Source: Lachnospiraceae bacterium (GTDB taxonomy: Bacteria > Bacillota_A > Clostridia > Lachnospirales > Lachnospiraceae). Taken from it: DNA of 9,724 nt. The translations under genes were made by a program, and so were the position numbers. Under the pieces are notes generated by a model. The model saw only the letters and a list, made by a program, of their open reading frames with translations, did no database searches and was not told the DNA's origin. The stretch is from the NCBI GenBank assembly GCA_009774655.1, contig VSOD01000128.1, positions 1 through 9,724 of the forward strand, given 5' to 3'. Positions 6,885 to 9,724 of the stretch are shown in pieces; the first letter of the stretch is position 1, and each line of letters starts with the position of its first letter.

Positions 6885-6907
6885 GGAAAAGTCAGGAGAA
6901 TCAACCG

Positions 6908-8533
6908 ATGAACAAAGAACTCTATGATTGGCAGGAAGAATGCCTGGAACGCTGGTTTGAGCATAACGGAAGAGGGATCGTGCAGGCAGTGACCGGTTCC
7001 GGCAAGACATTGCTCGCCCTGTCGGCCATGGACAGACTGAACCAAAAGCTAAACGGCAGTCTGCGCGTAAAGATCGTCGTTCCCACAGGCGCCCTTATGC
7101 GGCAATGGAATCAGGCGCTGCGGGAATATCTGGCTGCTGCTCCCTCCAATGATTCTGCCGCCGCTAATGGCCCTGGCCTGAACGCGCCTTATTCTGCCCT
7201 CTTACCGGACAGCCGCAGTATCCGCAGCGATATTGGCCTGCGGGGCGCCGGCTCGAAGTCCACGCCCGACCATAAATATATGATCTACGTCATCAACTCG
7301 GCCCGCTACGAACTGGCAAGACAGATCCTGACCGAATTACGGCAGGGTGCAGACATCCTGCTGATCGCGGACGAATGCCATCATTATGAAAGCGCACAGA
7401 ATCAGCTGATCTTTGAATTTCTGCCCTACATAAGTGAATACGAAAGCCACTTCTTTTCCCTCGGTCTGTCCGCCACTCTGCCGTCCGGAGCGTCACAGCG
7501 CTGTCTCACCTCCGTGCTTGGCCGGAAAATATACCATTACGGCATGAAAGAAGCTGCCGCGGGAAATACCATCTCACCCTACGACGTCTATCACATCAGC
7601 CTTTCCTTCCGGGCGGACGAGCGTGACGAGTACGAAGAATTCACTGACCAGATGACTCTCCTGTACGGCAAACTGCTCAAAGCATACCCTGCCCTGCACA
7701 CGCTCACCCAGAAGGAACGTTTCGAAGAGCTGCAAAGTATTGCCGGCAACAAAAAGAATGCCCTTAGCAAAACCGCCGCCACTTATATGAATCTCACCTT
7801 TAAGCGCAGGCGTCTCGTCTGTCTGGCATCCGCGCGGGTCTCCTGTGTCTGCGATCTGGTCAGACAGCTGGACATTCACGAGAAGATCCTGATCTTCGGC
7901 GAAAGAATCAGTCAGGCCGAGGAGCTGTACCGTCTTTTGCAGGAAGTCTTTCCGGAAAAGGCAGGCCGCCTTCATTCCAAAATGGGAAGTCAGGCCAACA
8001 AAAATGTACTGGAACGTTTCCGCACAGGCAGCATACGTATCCTGATCGCCTCCAAAGCAATCGACGAAGGATTTGACGTGCCCGATGCAACTGTCGGCAT
8101 CATTCTCTCCGGTACCTCCACCAAACGCCAGCGCATCCAGAGACTGGGAAGGATCATCCGCCGGAAGGAGACGGATGCAGGAGCCGCACTGTACTATCTT
8201 CATATCACGGAAACCGTTGAGGAGGCCTGCTATCTTCCGGACGCCGGAGAACACCGTCTGTTTGAGCTTTCCTATGATGCAGAAACACAAAGTTTCTGCA
8301 ATCCTGCCTATGACGACAGAGCTGATCGCCTTTTATCTGAAATGGAGCAAAACGGCGCAGACGCTTCCACGCTGCAGGAGGCAAAGCGCTGTCTGCTGCT
8401 CGGCTGCGTCCGTTCAGACTGGAAGCTGCCGCCGGAAATCCTTGACAGGCATATCCAGGCCGCACGCTATACCGGCGAGAAGAATTACTGGGTGTGCATG
8501 AAGAAACTTTACTCTTTGCGTGTCACGCAATAA
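6908..8533 (+). CDS. SF2 DExH-box helicase, XPB/SSL2-like
   Basis: A 541-residue superfamily 2 helicase with both RecA-like domains. Visible motifs: Y6/W8Q9 start region; motif I AVTGSGKT (27-34); Ia VVPTGALMRQW (57-67); II IADECHH (153-159, DECH type); III GLSATLPSG (186-194); IV KILIFGER (326-333); V ASKAIDEGFDVPDA (381-394); VI QRLGRIIRR (411-419), with arginine fingers. The residues expected for catalysis are intact. Between Ia and Ib, residues ~75-121 are rich in Ala, Ser, Gly and Pro and look like a flexible insertion. About 120 residues follow motif VI with no recognised domain. AGGAG lies 9 nt before the ATG. It would use ATP to move on or remodel DNA. Its divergent position beside BrxD-type ATPases suggests that they load or regulate it, as suspected for BrxD and BrxHI in type 2 BREX. 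It is not the larger Lhr-like BrxHI. Confidence 0.9.
   Translation: MNKELYDWQEECLERWFEHNGRGIVQAVTGSGKTLLALSAMDRLNQKLNGSLRVKIVVPTGALMRQWNQALREYLAAAPSNDSAAANGPGLNAPYSALLPDSRSIRSDIGLRGAGSKSTPDHKYMIYVINSARYELARQILTELRQGADILLIADECHHYESAQNQLIFEFLPYISEYESHFFSLGLSATLPSGASQRCLTSVLGRKIYHYGMKEAAAGNTISPYDVYHISLSFRADERDEYEEFTDQMTLLYGKLLKAYPALHTLTQKERFEELQSIAGNKKNALSKTAATYMNLTFKRRRLVCLASARVSCVCDLVRQLDIHEKILIFGERISQAEELYRLLQEVFPEKAGRLHSKMGSQANKNVLERFRTGSIRILIASKAIDEGFDVPDATVGIILSGTSTKRQRIQRLGRIIRRKETDAGAALYYLHITETVEEACYLPDAGEHRLFELSYDAETQSFCNPAYDDRADRLLSEMEQNGADASTLQEAKRCLLLGCVRSDWKLPPEILDRHIQAARYTGEKNYWVCMKKLYSLRVTQ
8516..8530. repeat. 15-bp perfect palindrome at the helicase stop codon
   Basis: TTGCGTG and CACGCAA flank a single T and form the last codons of the helicase gene, directly before its TAA. 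No T-run follows, so it is not a classical terminator. It could be an operator for the downstream pair or a chance coding palindrome. Confidence 0.45.
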
Positions 8534-8567
8534 CGACGGGAACGTCCATTCCCCGGAACTTTCAGTA

Positions 8568-8596
8568 TTTCCATGATAGGACGTGAAGACTAAAAT
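8568..8596 (+). promoter_or_regulatory. Possible promoter of the nucleotidyltransferase/HEPN pair
   Basis: TTTCCA (8568-8573), a 17-nt gap and TAAAAT (8591-8596) give a moderate sigma-A match, about 60 nt before the start codon. A second -10-like TAGAAT is at 8624-8629. The octamer CATGATAG occurs twice (8572-8579 and 8619-8626) in this 123-nt gap and might be a regulator half-site. Confidence 0.3.
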
Positions 8597-8656
8597 AAGC
8601 TGGTTTTTTTACTGCTCTCATGATAGAATAAGAGACCAAAGGAGGTTGCAGTTTCT

Positions 8657-9004
8657 ATGCGAAGCACTGATACAATGTGGGATTTTCCTGTTATGGACGG
8701 AGTTACTTTTCCAAATGCAAACCGCATTCACCCTCTGATGCAGCACAGAGTCGAAAAAATACTTCTCGAGATCCGCAGGGATCAAAATGTGCACAGATTG
8801 ATCCTCTACGGCAGTTCTCTGGAATTTCACTGCAACAGCGCAAGCGACATCGATCTTTATATTGAGAAATACGACCCCGATAAGAAACTGGCTTTCTTCC
8901 CTGATCTTGACTGCGAAGCAGACATTATTACAAACCTGCCTCCGGACAATCGACTATATCAGGAAATAATGAAAACCGGCCTTCTCCTGTTTGAGCGAAA
9001 ATAG
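8657..9004 (+). CDS. Minimal nucleotidyltransferase (MNT) domain protein
   Basis: A 115-residue protein of the DNA polymerase beta-like minimal nucleotidyltransferase family. The signature is complete: LYGSS (50-54), then SDID (63-66) with metal-binding D64 and D66, and a likely third acid in EADII (E87 or D89). The N-terminal ~30 residues are extra relative to the shortest MNTs. AAAGGAGG (8638-8645) lies 11 nt before the ATG. It is followed 62 nt later by a HEPN gene, the classic MNT-HEPN pairing. In characterised pairs such as MntA-HepT the MNT neutralises the HEPN toxin by AMPylation; whether that applies here is unknown because the HEPN protein is of another subtype. An alternative is a general nucleotidyltransferase acting on small molecules, but the pairing makes this less likely. 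Confidence 0.82.
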   Translation: MRSTDTMWDFPVMDGVTFPNANRIHPLMQHRVEKILLEIRRDQNVHRLILYGSSLEFHCNSASDIDLYIEKYDPDKKLAFFPDLDCEADIITNLPPDNRLYQEIMKTGLLLFERK

Positions 9005-9024
9005 CTCTACCAACATATAAACTA

Positions 9025-9040
9025 TTCAGGCAGCCCTGAA
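9025..9040 (+). other. Small hairpin between the MNT and HEPN genes
   Basis: TTCAGG and CCTGAA form a perfect 6-bp stem with a CAGC loop, 26 nt before the HEPN start codon. There is no T-run. It may tune the ratio of the two products or may be incidental. Confidence 0.4.
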
Positions 9041-9066
9041 ATGAAAATTTCGTATTGGAGACCAAA

Positions 9067-9606
9067 ATGTGTGATATCAGATTATTCCGCAGTGCGCGGA
9101 TGGACTATAAAACAGCAGAAATGATCTGGGACAGCGCCTATCACGACGAGCTGATCCTCAACAATGCCGCTTATCATCTGCAGCAGACTGTCGAAAAAGT
9201 CCTGAAGGGTGCATTAGAATGTGTCGGCATCACAGTTCCCAATACCCATAAAATCTCAAAACTTATAAAAATGATTACCGATCACGGCGCAAACCTCATC
9301 CTGACAGACTGGATCGACGATCATGCGGAGATGCTCAGTGCATGGGAAACAGAAGCCCGGTATGACATGGATTTTCTTGTAGAAAAAAGAAAACTGGATG
9401 CAGCCATGACACAAGTCCATCATTTCCTCACCGTCAATGGAATACAGGATGCTCTCCGCGCGGAATTACAGAATCCTGCAGCGAAAGAAAAGCTGCTGGC
9501 ATGTCTGCCTGTGTCTAAGAAGCTCTGCAGTGATTTTGAATTAAACTGTTATTATATCCTGTTTAAAAAGAAAGTTGATCAGGGCAAAGACCGCCCTGAT
9601 CAATAA
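9067..9606 (+). CDS. HEPN-domain protein
   Basis: A 179-residue, mainly helical protein. Residues ~5-70 match the HEPN family that carries ARxDYxxA..., AAYHLQQTVEKVLKGAL (34-50) and the VPNTHKISKLI helix (57-67); the helix around SAWETEARYDMDF (91-103) completes the bundle. The canonical HEPN RNase motif R-X4-6-H is not evident: R98 has no histidine at the right distance, and R108 to H118 is too far. The protein may thus not be an RNase or may use other residues. Residues ~125-179 extend beyond the usual domain. I chose the ATG at 9067, with TTGGAG 6 nt upstream; the TTG at 9055 lies inside that site. It follows the MNT gene and probably shares its transcript, as in toxin-antitoxin or defence MNT-HEPN pairs. 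The last codons form half of a terminator-like stem. Confidence 0.8.
   Translation: MCDIRLFRSARMDYKTAEMIWDSAYHDELILNNAAYHLQQTVEKVLKGALECVGITVPNTHKISKLIKMITDHGANLILTDWIDDHAEMLSAWETEARYDMDFLVEKRKLDAAMTQVHHFLTVNGIQDALRAELQNPAAKEKLLACLPVSKKLCSDFELNCYYILFKKKVDQGKDRPDQ
9575..9603. terminator. Strong hairpin terminator, probably bidirectional
   Basis: TTGATCAGGGC (9575-9585) and GCCCTGATCAA (9593-9603) form a perfect 11-bp stem with a 7-nt loop. On the minus strand it is followed by a T-rich run (complement of 9565-9574) and lies 17 nt past the stop codon of the convergent gene, so it best serves that gene. On the plus strand it overlaps the HEPN stop and is followed only by TAAAATT, a weaker tail. 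Confidence 0.75.
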
Positions 9607-9620
9607 AATTACAGACAAAA

Positions 9621-9724
9621 TCACGAATTTCCCAAATTCTCCGGCCCAAACCCGAACGGCAGCATTTCCTTCAAGGTACGCTGCAGGCACCGGCCCCTGC
9701 CGTCCGCCAGAATGATCTGAAAGG
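9621..9724 (-). CDS. C-terminal end of a convergent unidentified protein (partial)
   Basis: Only the last 33 codons lie in the window, entering from the right edge and ending in TGA at 9623-9621. The end reads, in part, FQIILADGRGRCLQRTLKE and then MLPFGFGPENLGNS. It is too short to identify. Its stop lies 17 nt before the strong hairpin terminator with a minus-strand T-run, which supports a real gene end. A second minus-strand frame is also open here but has a less protein-like composition. Confidence 0.5.
   Translation of the reverse strand, partial: FQIILADGRGRCLQRTLKEMLPFGFGPENLGNS

Larger units (their letters stand above)
6608..6907. other. 300-bp divergent intergenic region
   Basis: This gap separates the minus-strand ATPase operon from the plus-strand helicase gene. 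It holds a promoter for each direction, a terminator-like hairpin in the minus-strand leader, palindrome copy B and a second overlapping inverted repeat near the helicase start. No convincing small gene was seen on either strand. Confidence 0.7.

Noticed and set aside
7574..8290. 238-codon minus-strand frame within the helicase gene
   Set aside because: It is antisense to helicase motifs IV to VI, which are clearly conserved on the plus strand.
3394..8533. A complete BREX or Pgl locus
   Set aside because: Only BrxD-type ATPases and a short helicase are present; PglX, PglZ, PglW, BrxC-size ATPase and BrxL are absent from the window, so the locus is not called BREX.
9055..9066. TTG at 9055 as the HEPN start
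   Set aside because: That TTG is part of the TTGGAG ribosome binding site for the ATG at 9067.
1..9724. CRISPR array, tRNA, rRNA or insertion sequence
   Set aside because: No regularly spaced repeats, cloverleaf-like stretches, rRNA-like sequence or transposase motifs were seen.

Overview
The window looks like a chromosomal segment of a Gram-positive Firmicute, most likely a gut Clostridium of the Lachnospiraceae type. The reasons are the moderate GC content, strong purine-rich ribosome binding sites (AGGAG, AAAGGAGG, TAGGAGG), and a CotH kinase / VTC-domain / DUF4956 gene set that I associate with that group. This placement is inference. No rRNA, tRNA, CRISPR array, transposase or integrase was seen.

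Region 1 (1-3345, plus strand) is a cell-surface and polyphosphate-type module. It holds the C-terminal ~607 codons of a CotH-family atypical kinase with a chitobiase-like domain before it and an InlB-type repeat after it, then a VTC (triphosphate-tunnel) domain protein, then a DUF4956 membrane protein. The first two genes are tightly packed. The third is set off by 137 bp that carry a striking palindrome.

Region 2 (3394-6607, minus strand) is a compact three-gene operon: a protein I do not recognise, a P-loop ATPase, and a second P-loop ATPase of the BrxC/BrxD (DUF2791) type. The last two genes overlap by 8 nt. A good sigma-A-type promoter lies about 105 nt upstream, and its leader contains a terminator-like hairpin. 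Transcribed divergently (6908-8533) is an SF2 DExH helicase of the XPB/SSL2-like class. BrxD-type ATPases paired with helicases are known from phage-defence loci (type 2 BREX/Pgl), but no PglX methylase, PglZ phosphatase, BrxL or nuclease is encoded here. The four genes may therefore form a separate ATPase-plus-helicase DNA-transaction or defence cassette, and this is the main candidate for an undescribed system.

Region 3 (8657-9606, plus strand) is a minimal nucleotidyltransferase (MNT) gene followed by a HEPN-domain gene, an arrangement typical of toxin-antitoxin or defence-associated pairs. The HEPN protein lacks an obvious R-X4-6-H RNase motif. A strong hairpin at the end of this gene separates it from a convergent gene cut off by the right edge.

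The most unusual non-coding feature is a 37-bp near-identical palindromic element present twice in the same orientation: upstream of the DUF4956 gene (2540-2576) and in the helicase leader (6841-6877). The helicase copy overlaps a second, mutually exclusive hairpin. The shared element suggests that the two otherwise unrelated loci share a regulator or repeat family.
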